Below, piece after piece: positions 1-8,963 of a stretch of DNA of 64,000 nt. This stretch comes from Streptomyces sp. P3 (lineage in GTDB: Bacteria; Actinomycetota; Actinomycetes; Streptomycetales; Streptomycetaceae), in the NCBI GenBank assembly GCA_016893485.2, contig JAFEKX020000001.1, positions 5,659,501-5,723,500 on the forward strand, read 5' to 3'. The first letter of the stretch is position 1, and every line of letters starts with the position of its first letter. The notes under the pieces were generated by a model. The model had not been told where the DNA came from, searched no databases, and was given only the letters and a program-made list of their open reading frames with translations. Both the position numbers and the translations under genes were made by a program.

Positions 1-1031
1 GGCACCTCGCCCTCCGACATCGTCTTCACGTCCGGTACGACGGGGCGGCCGAAGGGTGCGGTGATCTCGCACGCGCAGACGCTGCGGGCGTACGAGATCT
101 GGAGCGACCTCGCGGGACTGCGGCAGGGCGACCGCTATCTGATCGTGAACCCCTTCTTCCACACCTTCGGCTACAAGGCCGGGGTACTGGCCTGTCTGAT
201 GCGTGGCGCGACGATGATCCCGCAGCCGGTGTTCGGGGTCGACACGGTCCTCGCCAACATCGCGGCGGAGCGGGTGTCGGTGCTCCCCGGCCCGCCCACC
301 TCCACCAGTCCCTCCTGGACCACCCGGCCCGCGACACCCACGACCTCTCGGCCCTCCGGCTGGTCGTGACGGGTGCGGCGGTGGTGCCGTTGCGTCTCGT
401 GGAACGGCTGCGCGGAGAACTGGGCGTGGAGACCGTCCTCACCGCCTACGGGCTCTCGGAGGCCAGCGGCATCGTGACGATGTGCCGACGGGGCGACGAT
501 CCGACGGTGATCGCGTCGACGTCGGGGCGGGCGATTCCCGGCACGGAGGTACGGGTGGAGGCACCGCCCGGTGCGCCGGGCGAGATCCTGGTCCGCGGCT
601 TCAACGTCATGCGTGGCTACTACGAGGACGAAACCGCCACCGCCCAGGTCATGACGGAGGACGGCTGGCTGCGCACCGGCGACGTCGGCGTCCTGGACGC
701 CGCGGGCAACCTCCGCATCACCGACCGCATCAAGGACATGTTCATCGTCGGCGGCTTCAACGCGTACCCGGCGGAGATAGAGCAACTCCTCGGCGTCCAC
801 CCCGACGTGGCCGACGTCGCGGTGGTCGGCGTCCCGGACACCCGCCTCGGCGAGGTCGGCAAGGCCTACGTCGTCCGCCGCCCCGGCGTCACCCTGACCG
901 GCGACGACCTGATCGCCTGGGCCCGCCGCGAGATGGCGAACTACAAGGTGCCGCGGGTGGTGGAGTTCGTGGCCGAACTGCCTCGGAACGCCAGCGGGAA
1001 GGTGCTGAAGGGCGCGTTGCGGGAGGCGTGA
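1..1031 (+). CDS. AMP-dependent acyl-CoA synthetase (FadD-like), 5' truncated, frameshifted
   Basis: 3' part of an ANL-superfamily acyl-CoA ligase gene, which activates a carboxylic acid with ATP and CoA. The first visible residues carry the P-loop-like adenylate motif TSGTTGRPKG. Downstream are YGLSEASG, the hinge region RTGDVG and RITDRIKD, and the C-terminal catalytic lysine motif ASGKVLKG. The N-terminus lies outside the window. The frame changes once near 297-303 and is restored if ACCTCCACC is read as ACCCTCCACC (Thr-Leu-His), so one C appears to be missing. It faces the SARP locus tail to tail, with a hairpin between them. The substrate cannot be deduced. The downstream catabolic genes suggest a ring or side-chain acid degraded through CoA thioesters (inference). 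Confidence 0.88.
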   Translation, partial: HLALRHRLHVRYDGAAEGCGDLARADAAGVRDLERPRGTAAGRPLSDREPLLPHLRLQGRGTGLSDAWRDDDPAAGVRGRHGPRQHRGGAGVGAPRPAHLHQSLLDHPARDTHDLSALRLVVTGAAVVPLRLVERLRGELGVETVLTAYGLSEASGIVTMCRRGDDPTVIASTSGRAIPGTEVRVEAPPGAPGEILVRGFNVMRGYYEDETATAQVMTEDGWLRTGDVGVLDAAGNLRITDRIKDMFIVGGFNAYPAEIEQLLGVHPDVADVAVVGVPDTRLGEVGKAYVVRRPGVTLTGDDLIAWARREMANYKVPRVVEFVAELPRNASGKVLKGALREA

Positions 1032-1088
1032 GGAACACGCGGGGGAGGTGGACCGCCCGGAACCGGACCCAGCCCCCCCGCAAACACC

Positions 1089-1124
1089 CCGGCCGCGACG
1101 GCTCCCCTGGGCCGTCGCGGCCGG
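1089..1124. terminator. Bidirectional hairpin terminator
   Basis: Perfect 14-bp stem CCGGCCGCGACGGC with an 8-nt loop, between the convergent acyl-CoA ligase gene and the NTHIT-repeat gene. It has no U-tract, as is common for Streptomyces terminators. Confidence 0.7.
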
Positions 1125-1144
1125 TCCCCGTGGTGGGTGAAGGT

Positions 1145-1330
1145 CTAGCTGGGGTCGGACGTGATGTGCGTGTTGTCCGGGGTGACGGTGCCGTCGTCGC
1201 CTGCGGTCACGACAGTCTCGACGTCCGTGATGTGCGTGTTGAGCGGCTTGATGTCGCCGGTCAGCTTGGCGTCGGTGATGTGGGTGTTGTCCGGCTTGAC
1301 GACCGTCTCGTCGTTCTTGGTGTCGCTCAT
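1145..1330 (-). CDS. Small protein with three NTHIT repeats, downstream of SARP regulator
   Basis: A 61-residue acidic, Thr-rich protein that starts at an ATG with a good ribosome site (GGGGAG, about 8 nt upstream) and ends in TAG. It contains three copies of P(D/L)NTHIT, at about residues 13-19, 29-35 and 51-57, joined by Asp/Thr/Val-rich linkers. The repeats are also visible in the DNA. No signal peptide, membrane segment or Cys is seen. It lies about 220 bp downstream of the SARP/NB-ARC/TPR regulator on the same strand, with an intervening hairpin, so it may have its own promoter. I recall similar short Streptomyces proteins annotated only as 'sigma-like', without a function. A role as peptide ligand or cargo of the TPR regulator is speculation. 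Confidence 0.7.
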   Translation of the reverse strand: MSDTKNDETVVKPDNTHITDAKLTGDIKPLNTHITDVETVVTAGDDGTVTPDNTHITSDPS

Positions 1331-1366
1331 CTCACTGGCTCCCCTGTTACGTGCGGTGATTGGGCG

Positions 1367-1407
1367 GGATCCGCCCGGCAACTCCCCGAGAACTGCCGGA
1401 CGGATCC
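1367..1407 (-). terminator. Hairpin between SARP gene and NTHIT gene
   Basis: Inverted repeat GGATCCGCCCGGCA ... TGCCGGACGGATCC with a 13-nt loop and one mismatch. Lying downstream of the SARP stop and upstream of the small gene, it could terminate or attenuate read-through. Confidence 0.5.
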
Positions 1408-1548
1408 TCGAGGCCGGTTCACCTTAGATGCCCGGCCGCCTGCCGTTCCGTCTGCCCCCCGACGCGACGGCCCGACAGAGCTAAGAGTGCCGGACCGCGA
1501 TAAACGAACGATGAACGCCCTTCCGCAGCGACGGCTCTTCCGTCGCCG

Positions 1549-4501
1549 TCAGACGGTGGTCGACGGCGCCAGCAGGCCCCGGACCTCCTCCACCTCCGGC
1601 GACTCCAGTCGCTCGTAGATCTCCAGCGCCTCGGTCCAGCAGACCTGGGCGCGGCCGGACTGGCCGATGCCGTTCAGGGCCTTGCCGAGGACGGTCAGGA
1701 CGTTGCCGCGGCGCCACTCGCCGCCGATCTCGCGAAGCGGCGTCAGTGCCATCTCGGCGTTGGCCGCGGCCTGGGCGGGACGCTGGGCCAGGAGGTCCAC
1801 CTCGGCGAGGCGGAAGAGGGTCATGCCCTCCCAGAGGCGTTGCCGGCTCGCGCGGAAGACGGTCAGCGCCTGCTTGAGATGCGCGACCGCGTCGGTCGGC
1901 TGGCTGTTCTTGCCGAGGGCCAGCCCGAGGGCGTAGTGGCCGTTGGCCGCCTTGAGGGTGTGCCCGAGTTCCTCGTACATCTCGGTGCCCTGGCGGGCGA
2001 GGCCGACCGCGCTGTCGGGGCGTTCCGTCTGCAGGTGCAGACGGGAGAGGTTGCACAGCGCCGACGCGGCGCCGGAGAGGTCCCCGCAGGCGCGGAAGCT
2101 CGCGATGGCCCGCTCCAGGAACCTCGGCCTCGTCGTAGCGGCTCTGGTAGAAGGAGTAGATGCCGAGGAGGTTCGCCGCCCAGCAGCACGGCAGCGCGTC
2201 GTCGGAGGCCTCCGACAGGGCGAGTGCCTGCCGTGCCTCCTGGTACGCCTGCTCGAACTGCCCGGAGAAATGGCGGGCGTTGGCCAGCACCAGGACGGCC
2301 CGGCCCTCCGCCCGGCTGTCGGCGGCCTCGCGGGCCGCGTCGCGCAGGGTGGTGCCGGCCGCCTCGTACTCCTTGAAGTTCGCCCCGGACTCCGCGAGGT
2401 CGACCGCCGCCCACAGCAGGTCGACGGCCCGCCGCAGCGTCGTCCCGCCCGCCGACTGCCGTACGCAGGCCAGCAGCGGCATCGCCTCGCTGTACAACCA
2501 GTCCTGGGCGGCCCGGCGGTCGGGGAAGACCAGTCCGTCCACGCCGGTCTCCTCCAGGTGGTCGACGAGGCGGTCACCGGGCCGCTCGATGCCGTAGACC
2601 CCGGCGGCCGTGGCGAGATAGAAGTCCAGCAACCGCGACATCGCCGCCGTCGTCTCGCTCGGCGGCCACTCGTCCCGCTCGGCACACGCACGCGCGTAGA
2701 GCCGCACCAGGTCGTGGTACCGGTAACGCCCGGGCGCCGCCGATTCCACAAGTGACGTGTCTACGAGGGATTCCAGGACGTCTTCCGTGGCCTCCAGGGG
2801 GAGGTCGAGCACCGCCGCCGCTGCCGCGAGGGAGATGTCCGGTCCGTCGGCCAGCCCCAGCAGGCGGAAGGCGCGGGCCTGGGCCGGCTCCAACTGGCCG
2901 TAGCCCAGCTCGAAGGTGGCCTTCACGGCGAGGTCGCCGGCCTGGAGCTCGTCCAACCGGCGCCGTTCGTCGGCGAGTTTGGCGGCGAGGACGGAGACCG
3001 TCCAGGTGCGGCGGGCCGCGAGGCGGGAGGCCGCGATCCGGATCGCGAGGGGGAGGAAGCCGCAGGCCGCGACCACGTCGAGGGCCGCCTCCCGTTCGGC
3101 GGCGACGCGTTCGGCGCCGACGATCCGGGTGAAGAGCTGGAGGGCCTCCTCGGGGGACATCACGTCGAGGTCGACGAGATGGGCCCCGGCCAGGTCCACC
3201 ATCCGCACCCGGGAGGTGACCAGCGCGGCACAGCCCTCGGTGCCGGGCAGCAGGGGCCGTACCTGGGCCGCGTCCTTGGCGTTGTCCAGCAGCACCAGCA
3301 CGCGCCGCCCGTCCAGCACCGACCGGTACAGCGCGGACCGCTCCTCCAGGGAGTCCGGTATCGCGGAGTCCGGGGTGCCCAACGCCCGCAGGAACGCGCC
3401 GAGTACGGTCTCCGGCTCGGCGGCCCGGGAGCCGGCGCCCTGGAGGTCGACGTACAACTGGCCGTCGGGGAAGGTGGATCGGGCCTGGTGGGCCACGTGG
3501 ACGGCGAGGGTCGTCTTGCCGACGCCGCCGATACCCGCGAGCGCCGACACCGCCATCACGCGGCCCTCGGCCGAGGCGAGGACGTCGCTCAGTTCCGACA
3601 CGAAGGACACGCGGCCGGTGAAGTCAGGGACCGTCGCCGGGAGTTGGTGGGGGCGGACCGGTGCCGTCACGGTCTCCGCCGCCGGCGCGGACGGTTCCGC
3701 GAGGCCCGGGTCGGCCTGGAGGATGCGGTGCTGGAGTTCGCGCAGGCCGGGGCGCGGGTCCACGCCGAGTTCGTCGGCGAGCAGCCGCCGGGTGTCGGCG
3801 TACACCGCGAGGGCCTCGGCCTGGCGGCCCGAGCGGTACAGGGCGAGCATCAGCAGCTCGCGGAGGCGTTCGCGGAGCGGGTGGGCCGCGGTGAGGGCGG
3901 TCAGCTCGCTGACGGCCTCGGCGTGGCAGCCCTGCTCCAGGTCCATGTCCAGCCGGGATTCGAGGAGTTGGAGCCGCCACTCCTCCAGGCGGGCGCGCTG
4001 GGCCTCCGCGTACGGTCCGGGCAGTCCGGCCAGCGGCTCCTCGTCCCACAGGGTGAGGGCGCGGCCCAGCAGGTCCCGGGCGTGGGACAGGTCACCCGCC
4101 GACTTCGCCTTCTCCGCCTCGGTCGCCAGGTCCTGCACCTCGGCCACGTCCAACGCGCGCTCGGGCAGCCCCCGTACGGCATAGCCGCCCGACTCGCTGA
4201 CCAGGACCCCGGCGTCCAGGACCTTCCGCAGCCGGGACGCGTACGTGCGCACCGCTGCCAGCGCCTGTGACGGAGGGTCGTCGCCCCACAGGGCGTCGAT
4301 CAGCTCGCCGGCGGTCGCCGTGCGGCCCTCGCGCAGCAACAGCGCGGCCAGCAGGGCGCGTTGCTGAGGGGAGCCGGTGGGCAGCGCGTCGGGGCCCCGC
4401 CAGGCACGTACCGGACCGAGCACGCTGAAGCGCAGTGCGGCCGACTCCTCCGTGCCGGAGTCGGGGCGCCGCTGCTCCGGTACCCGCGGTCCACCGTCCA
4501 T
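1549..4501 (-). CDS. SARP-family regulator with BTAD, NB-ARC and TPR domains (AfsR-like)
   Basis: Large AfsR-type transcription activator of about 984 residues. It has an OmpR-like winged helix at about 22-98 and a bacterial transcriptional activation domain at about 105-250. The NB-ARC ATPase has Walker A GIGGVGKTTLA near residue 325 and a Walker B-like VLVLLDN. The C-terminal half holds TPR helices (LGIYSFYQSRYDEAE, HLKQALTVFR). The start at 4501 (MDGGPRV) has GGGGGA upstream. The frame shifts near 2125, where one extra base or two missing bases occur in a TPR; the second half is then open to the stop at 1549. ATP-driven oligomerisation and activation of secondary metabolism are known for AfsR; the targets here are unknown. 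TCACA heptamers upstream suggest autoregulation. Confidence 0.88.
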
Positions 4502-4582
4502 CGCCGTTCCCCCTAGGCAAGCCTGATAACTACGACAGTTTGCCTTGTTCACGGCGGATGCGTCAGCTCTGGGAGACACCGC

Positions 4583-4622
4583 TCACAGGTGGCCGCGCGG
4601 GATGTCACAAGGCTCTCACACG
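4583..4622. promoter_or_regulatory. Phased TCACAnn heptamers, candidate SARP binding site
   Basis: TCACAGG (4583), TCACAAG (4605) and TCACACG (4616) are spaced 22 and 11 bp apart, so all lie on one DNA face. SARP regulators bind direct heptamer repeats at 11-bp periods. The site lies between the SARP gene and the divergent amidohydrolase gene. Confidence 0.45.
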
Positions 4623-4675
4623 GCCCGCGCACAGTTCCGCACACAACCGAGCATCCCGAACCCGGATCCAGCTAG

Positions 4676-4690
4676 CTGACGGGTCGTCAG
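4676..4690. promoter_or_regulatory. Palindromic operator CTGACGnnnCGTCAG, copy 1
   Basis: Perfect 6-bp arms with spacer GGT, ending 12 bp before the GTG at 4703. The same palindrome recurs at 7662, 7689 and 22918. Size and symmetry fit a TetR-family operator (inference). Confidence 0.7.
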
Positions 4691-4711
4691 ATCGGCGCTA
4701 CCGTGAGCGCC

Positions 4712-6142
4712 ATGGACACCCAGACCACCGCCCCGACGCCTCTTCCGCCGATCATCTCCGTCGACGACCACACCGTGGAGCCCGCCGACGTCTGGCAGCA
4801 CCGGCTGCCCAAGAAGTACCTGGACACCGGCCCCCGCGTGGTCCGCGCGCCGCTGAAGGACATGACGTTCCTCGGCGGCCGGTTCAAGCCCGTGATGGGC
4901 GAGCCCGGTGACGACGGGCCCATCGGCGACTGGTGGGTGTACGAGGATCTGCACCGTCCGCTCACCCGCCTCGACACCGCCGTCGGCTACAGCAGGGACG
5001 AGATCAAGCTCGAAGTCATCACTTACGAGCAGATGCGTCCGGGGTCGTACGACGTCCCGGCCCGGCTCGCCGACATGGACGTCAACCACGTCCAGTCCGC
5101 GCTCTGTTTCCCCACCTTCCCCCGCTTCTGCGGCCAGACGTTCACCGAGGCCGCCGACCGCGACCTCGGGCTGCTGTGCGTGCGCGCCTACAACGACTGG
5201 ATGGTGGAGGAGTGGTGCGGCCCCGAAGCGCGGGGCCGCCTGATACCCCTGCCCCTGATCCCGCTCTGGGACCCGGAGTTGGCCGCCGCCGAGGTCCGCC
5301 GCAACGCGGCCCGCGGCACCCGTGCCGTCGCCTTCTCCGAGATACCCCCGCACCTCGGCCTGCCCTCCATCCACACCGACGACTGGGACCCGTTCCTCGC
5401 CGCCTGCGCCGAGACCGGCACCGTCGTCGCCATGCACATCGGCTCCAGCAGCCGCATGCCGTCGACCTCGGCCGACGCGCCGCCCGCCGTCGGCTCGACG
5501 ATCACCTTCGCCAACTGCTGCTACTCCATGGTGGATTGGCTGATGAGCGGCAAGTTCGAGCGCTTCCCCGACCTCAAGGTCATGTACGCCGAGGGCCAGA
5601 TCGGCTGGATCCCCTACATCCTGGAGCGGGCCGACGTCGTCTGGGAGGAGAACCGCGCCTGGGGCGGCGTCGCCGACAAGGTCCACCGCCCGCCGTCCGA
5701 GCTCTTCGCCGAGCACGTCTACGGCTGCTTCTTCGACGACGCGTTCGGCCTGAAGAACCTCGACTCGATCGGCGTCGGCAACGTCCTCTACGAGACCGAC
5801 TACCCCCACTCCGACTCCACCTGGCCCAAGTCCCGCGAGGTCGGCGAGGCGCAGATGGGCCACCTGGCGCCGGACGTCGTCGAGCGGATCGTCCGGGGCA
5901 ACGCGATCGACCTCCTGGGCCTGACCCCGGCCGGCCTGTGGGAGGGCCCCAAGCGACCGCCCTCGCCTACGGGTTGCAGCTGCCCGTGCAGTCCCAGAGC
6001 ACCCTCTACGCCGAGCCGTGGGAGGCCGACGCGGGGCCCGCCGACCTCGTCGAGATCGCGCGGGCCGCCGACCGGGCGGGCTTCGACTACATCGCGTCCT
6101 GCGACCACGTCGGCGTCCCGCACCGCCTGGCCACGGCCATGA
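4712..6142 (+). CDS. Amidohydrolase family protein (probable true end at 5956)
   Basis: TIM-barrel amidohydrolase of the amidohydrolase-2 / decarboxylase-like group. The metal-site motif ISVDDH is at the N-terminus, with MHIGSSSR in the middle and YETDYPHSDSTWP plus the C-terminal GNAIDLLGL at the end. Homology ends around GLWEGPK. Beyond that the reading frame runs on into the next gene, because the expected TGA reads CGA at 5954-5956. A single T at 5954 would restore both this stop and a GTG start for the next gene with a 4-bp GTGA overlap. A GTG at 4703 is an alternative start; neither start has a clear ribosome site. It is the first gene of the operator-controlled block and probably hydrolyses or decarboxylates a CoA-pathway intermediate (inference). 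Confidence 0.85.
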   Translation: MDTQTTAPTPLPPIISVDDHTVEPADVWQHRLPKKYLDTGPRVVRAPLKDMTFLGGRFKPVMGEPGDDGPIGDWWVYEDLHRPLTRLDTAVGYSRDEIKLEVITYEQMRPGSYDVPARLADMDVNHVQSALCFPTFPRFCGQTFTEAADRDLGLLCVRAYNDWMVEEWCGPEARGRLIPLPLIPLWDPELAAAEVRRNAARGTRAVAFSEIPPHLGLPSIHTDDWDPFLAACAETGTVVAMHIGSSSRMPSTSADAPPAVGSTITFANCCYSMVDWLMSGKFERFPDLKVMYAEGQIGWIPYILERADVVWEENRAWGGVADKVHRPPSELFAEHVYGCFFDDAFGLKNLDSIGVGNVLYETDYPHSDSTWPKSREVGEAQMGHLAPDVVERIVRGNAIDLLGLTPAGLWEGPKRPPSPTGCSCPCSPRAPSTPSRGRPTRGPPTSSRSRGPPTGRASTTSRPATTSASRTAWPRP

Positions 6143-6888
6143 GCACCATCTGGTACGACCCCGTCGCCACCCTCTCCTACCTCGCGGGCGTCACCGAACG
6201 CGTCCGCCTGCTCAGCCATGTGGCGGTCGTGGGCCTGCGCCACCCGCTCGTCACCGCCAAGCAGTACGCCACCCTCGACCACCTCAGCGGCGGCCGACTG
6301 ATCCTCGGCGTCGGCGCCGGGCACGTACGCGAGGAGTTCGAAGCGCTGGGCGTCGACTTCGAGCGCCGGGGTCCCGTCCTCGACGAGTCGATCGACGCGC
6401 TGCGGGCAGCCCTCGGCCCGGACGAGTTCCCGTCCCACCACGGCAAGGTGTACGACTTCGAGGGCCTGGGCCAACGCCCCCGCCCCGCGCAGGAACACGT
6501 CCCCCTCTGGGTCGGCGGCTCGTCGCCCGCCGCCGTCCGCCGGGCCGCGCTGAAGGCGGACGGCTGGCTGCCGCAGGGCGACCCCCGCGACCGGCTGCCC
6601 GCACAGATCGAGCGGATCCGGCGGCTGCGCGAAGAGGCCTCGGTCCAGGGGCCGTTCGTGTTCGGGGCCATCACCGAGCCGCTGTACGTCGGCGAGCCGG
6701 GATGGGAGGTCGGCCGCCGCACGCTGAGCGGAGCTCCCGACCTCGTCGCCGAGTCCCTGCGGGCCTACGGGGCGATGGGCGTGGACCAGATCCAGGTGCG
6801 GTTCCGGTGCCGCGACCGGGCCGAACTCACCGACCAGATAGCCGCGTTCGGGGCCGGGATCGCGCCCCACCTCGACCACCTCGACTAG
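5953..6888 (+). CDS. LLM-class F420-dependent oxidoreductase (first copy)
   Basis: Luciferase-like monooxygenase TIM-barrel protein of about 311 residues, intact after the start. Typical features are the opening YGLQLPVQS, SCDHVGVPHR, LSHVAVVGLRHP and the family signature GGRLILGVGAGHVREEF. TIGR-type F420 enzymes of this shape oxidise or reduce small substrates with F420/F420H2. The start is inferred: GCG at 5953 would be GTG if base 5954 were T, overlapping the upstream stop. As written, TTG 5974 or GTG 5986 are the first usable codons. A ribosome site GGGAG follows its stop for the next gene, indicating one operon. fbiC lies 8 kb downstream. Confidence 0.85.
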   Translation, partial: ATALAYGLQLPVQSQSTLYAEPWEADAGPADLVEIARAADRAGFDYIASCDHVGVPHRLATAMSTIWYDPVATLSYLAGVTERVRLLSHVAVVGLRHPLVTAKQYATLDHLSGGRLILGVGAGHVREEFEALGVDFERRGPVLDESIDALRAALGPDEFPSHHGKVYDFEGLGQRPRPAQEHVPLWVGGSSPAAVRRAALKADGWLPQGDPRDRLPAQIERIRRLREEASVQGPFVFGAITEPLYVGEPGWEVGRRTLSGAPDLVAESLRAYGAMGVDQIQVRFRCRDRAELTDQIAAFGAGIAPHLDHLD

Positions 6889-6897
6889 GGAGACCGC

Positions 6898-7665
6898 ATG
6901 GGCAAGCTGGACGGACGTGTCGTCATCGTCACCGGGGCGGCACGCGGGCAGGGCGAGCAGGAGGCGCGGCTGTTCGCGGCCGAGGGCGCGAAGGTCGCCG
7001 TGGCGGATGTGCTGGACGAGCAAGGGAGGCGCTGGCCAAGGAGTTGGGCGCGCTCTACGTGCACCTGGACGTGGGGAGGAGGCCGACTGGGGCGCGGTGG
7101 TCGGGGCGGTCAGGGGGCGTACGGGCGGATCGACGGGCTGGTGAACAACGCCGGCATCCTGCGCTTCAACTCCCTTGTGGACACGCCGCTCGAGGAGTTC
7201 ATGCAGGTCGTGCGGGTCAACCAGGTCGGCTGCTTCCTCGGGATCAAGACCGTGGCGTCGGCGATGGAGGACGGCGGCACGATCGTCAACACGGCCTCGT
7301 ACACGGCGGTCACCGGGATGGCCGCCGTCGGGACCTACACCGCCACCAAGCACGCCATCCTCGGGCTCACCCGGGTGGCCGCGCTGGAGCTGGCGAGCCG
7401 GCGGATCCGGGTCAACGCCGTCTGCCCCGGGGCCGTGGACACGGCGATGTCCAACCCGGCACGGCTCGACCCGGACGCGGACCCGGAGGAGATGACCCGG
7501 GCGCTGGACGAGCTGTACCGCAAGCTCGTGCCGCTCGGCCGGATCGGACGGGCCGACGAGGTGGCGCGGCTCGCGCTGTTCCTGACGTCGGACGACTCGT
7601 CGTACATCACCGGGCAGCCGTTCGTGATCGACGGCGGCTGGCTGGCCGGAGTCAGTGTTATCTGA
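6898..7665 (+). CDS. SDR-family oxidoreductase
   Basis: Classical short-chain dehydrogenase of about 256 residues. It has the NAD-binding TGAARGQG at about residues 13-20, LVNNAGI, catalytic Ser (TASYTAV), YTATKHA (Tyr-x3-Lys) and the C-terminal FVIDGGWLAG. The middle (7021-7115) reads through all three frames. Adding one G to each of three G runs (near 7025, 7073 and 7110) gives a continuous protein with the expected VADWG..GAYGRIDG segment. The start is ATG 6898 after GGGAG. It lies in the same operon as the LLM gene, 9 bp away, and likely oxidises a hydroxyl group of the pathway intermediate. Confidence 0.9.
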   Translation: MGKLDGRVVIVTGAARGQGEQEARLFAAEGAKVAVADVLDEQGRRWPRSWARSTCTWTWGGGRLGRGGRGGQGAYGRIDGLVNNAGILRFNSLVDTPLEEFMQVVRVNQVGCFLGIKTVASAMEDGGTIVNTASYTAVTGMAAVGTYTATKHAILGLTRVAALELASRRIRVNAVCPGAVDTAMSNPARLDPDADPEEMTRALDELYRKLVPLGRIGRADEVARLALFLTSDDSSYITGQPFVIDGGWLAGVSVI

Positions 7666-7676
7666 CGAGGCGTCAG
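7662..7676. promoter_or_regulatory. Palindromic operator CTGACGnnnCGTCAG, copy 2
   Basis: Spacer AGG. It overlaps the SDR stop codon and sits 78 bp before the next LLM gene. Confidence 0.7.
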
Positions 7677-7688
7677 CTATTGACGAAT

Positions 7689-7703
7689 CTGACGCCACGT
7701 CAG
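7689..7703. promoter_or_regulatory. Palindromic operator CTGACGnnnCGTCAG, copy 3
   Basis: Spacer CCA. Its centre is 27 bp from copy 2, giving a tandem operator upstream of the LLM gene at 7754. A half site (TTGACGAA) lies between the two. Confidence 0.7.
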
Positions 7704-7753
7704 AAAGTCGTAGCACTCAGACGAACCATCTGGACTTGGGACGGTGAACCTCC

Positions 7754-8869
7754 TTGGAATTCGGGCTCTTTGTACAGGGATACGTGGGCAAGCGTGCCGA
7801 GACGGACCCGCTGGCCGAGCACAAGGCGCTGATGGAGGAGACCGAGTACGTCATCCAGGCGGACAAGTCCGGGTTCAAGTACGCCTGGGCGTCCGAGCAC
7901 CACTTCCTGGAGGAGTACTCGCACCTCTCGGCGAACGACGTCTACCTCGGCTATCTCGCCCACGCGACCGACCGCATCCACCTCGGGTCGGGCATCTTCA
8001 ACCCCCTCGCGCAGGTCAACCACCCGGTGAAGGTGGCCGAGAAGGTCGCGATGCTCGACCATCTCTCCAATAACCGCTTCGAGTTCGGCAGCGGGCGCGG
8101 TGCCGGGTCGCACGAGATCCTCGGGTTCATCCCCGGGGTGACCGACATGAACTACACCAAGGAGATCTGGGAAGAGACCATCGCCGAGTTCCCCAAGATG
8201 TGGCTCCAGGACGAGTACGTCGGCTTCCAGGGCAAGCACTGGCAACTGCCGCCGCGGAAGATCCTGCCCAAGCCGTACGGGAAGGCACACCCCGCGATGT
8301 GGTACGCCGCCGGGTCTCCCCGTCGTACGCCATGGCCGCCCGCAAGGGGCTCGGGGTGCTCGGGTTCAGCATCCAGAAGGTGTCCGACATGGAATGGGTG
8401 CTGGAGCAGTACAAGACGGCGATCGTGAACGCCGAGCCGGTCGGGGCGTTCGTCAACGACAACGTCATGGTGACGACCACGGCGATCTGTGCGCCGACCC
8501 ATGACGAGGCGATCCGGATCGCCACGAGTGGGGGCTGCACTATCTGCCCTCCCTGGTGTTCCGGTACCACGACACGTTTCCCCGGCCCGAGGGGTTCCCG
8601 GTGTGGCCGGAGACGCTCCCGAGTACACACCGGAGTTCGTCGAACTCCTCGTGGAGGAGGAGCTGTTGATCTGCGGGGACCCGGATGAGGTGCTCACGCA
8701 GTGCAAGCGGTGGGAGCAGGCCGGGGCGGATCAGCTGAGCTTCGGCTTGCCGGTCGGGGTGCCCAAGGAGGAGACGTTGCAGACGATCCGGTTGATCGGG
8801 GAGCACGTGGTTCCCAAGATCGACACGGATCCCGTCCACCGGACCACGCGGTTCCGTCAAGCCGCCTGA
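7754..8869 (+). CDS. LLM-class flavin-dependent oxidoreductase (second copy)
   Basis: Bacterial luciferase-like protein of about 372 residues. It shows the N-terminal MEFGLFVQGY, SEHHFLEEYSH, LGSGIFNPLAQVNHPVKVAEKVAMLDHLS and FEFGSGRGAGSHE, all typical of FMN-dependent alkanal-monooxygenase-like enzymes. It starts with TTG at 7754; a GTG at 7744 is in another frame. Three one-base losses (near 8310, in the G run at 8530, and near 8613) split it; the pieces join as ...MWYAAGS / YAMAARKGLGVLG ... LHYLPSLVFRYHDTFP / EYTPEFVELL. It has its own promoter region with two operator palindromes. It may form a two-step oxygenation with the upstream SDR and LLM proteins (inference). Confidence 0.88.
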
Positions 8870-8878
8870 TCTTTCGTC

Positions 8879-8923
8879 GCGGGGCGCGGGTGCGTGGGGC
8901 TGGTCGCGCAGTTCCCCGCGCCC
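8879..8923. repeat. Dispersed Streptomyces-type GC-rich repeat, copy A
   Basis: GCGGGGCGCGGG ... CGCGCAGTTCCCCGCGCCC forms a hairpin between the LLM and aminoacylase genes. A related sequence (CGCGCGGTTCCCCGCGCCCC) is at 14943-14962. From memory this motif is scattered through Streptomyces intergenic regions. Confidence 0.5.
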
Positions 8924-8963
8924 TCGGTAGGCGCCCTGGCCGGAGTCTGAGGAGCTGAGCCTC

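Noticed and set aside
1161..1427. Plus-strand open frame over the NTHIT gene with repeated MCVLSG
   Set aside because: It is the complement of the NTHIT repeats; the minus frame has a ribosome site and biased codons.
482..1618. Long open frame through the acyl-CoA ligase and following intergenic region
   Set aside because: Arg/Gly-rich shadow translation of high-GC DNA; the ligase frame has all motifs.
6018..7832. 604-residue open frame across LLM and SDR genes
   Set aside because: Mostly out-of-frame shadow; only a short part (7021-7070) is the displaced SDR frame.
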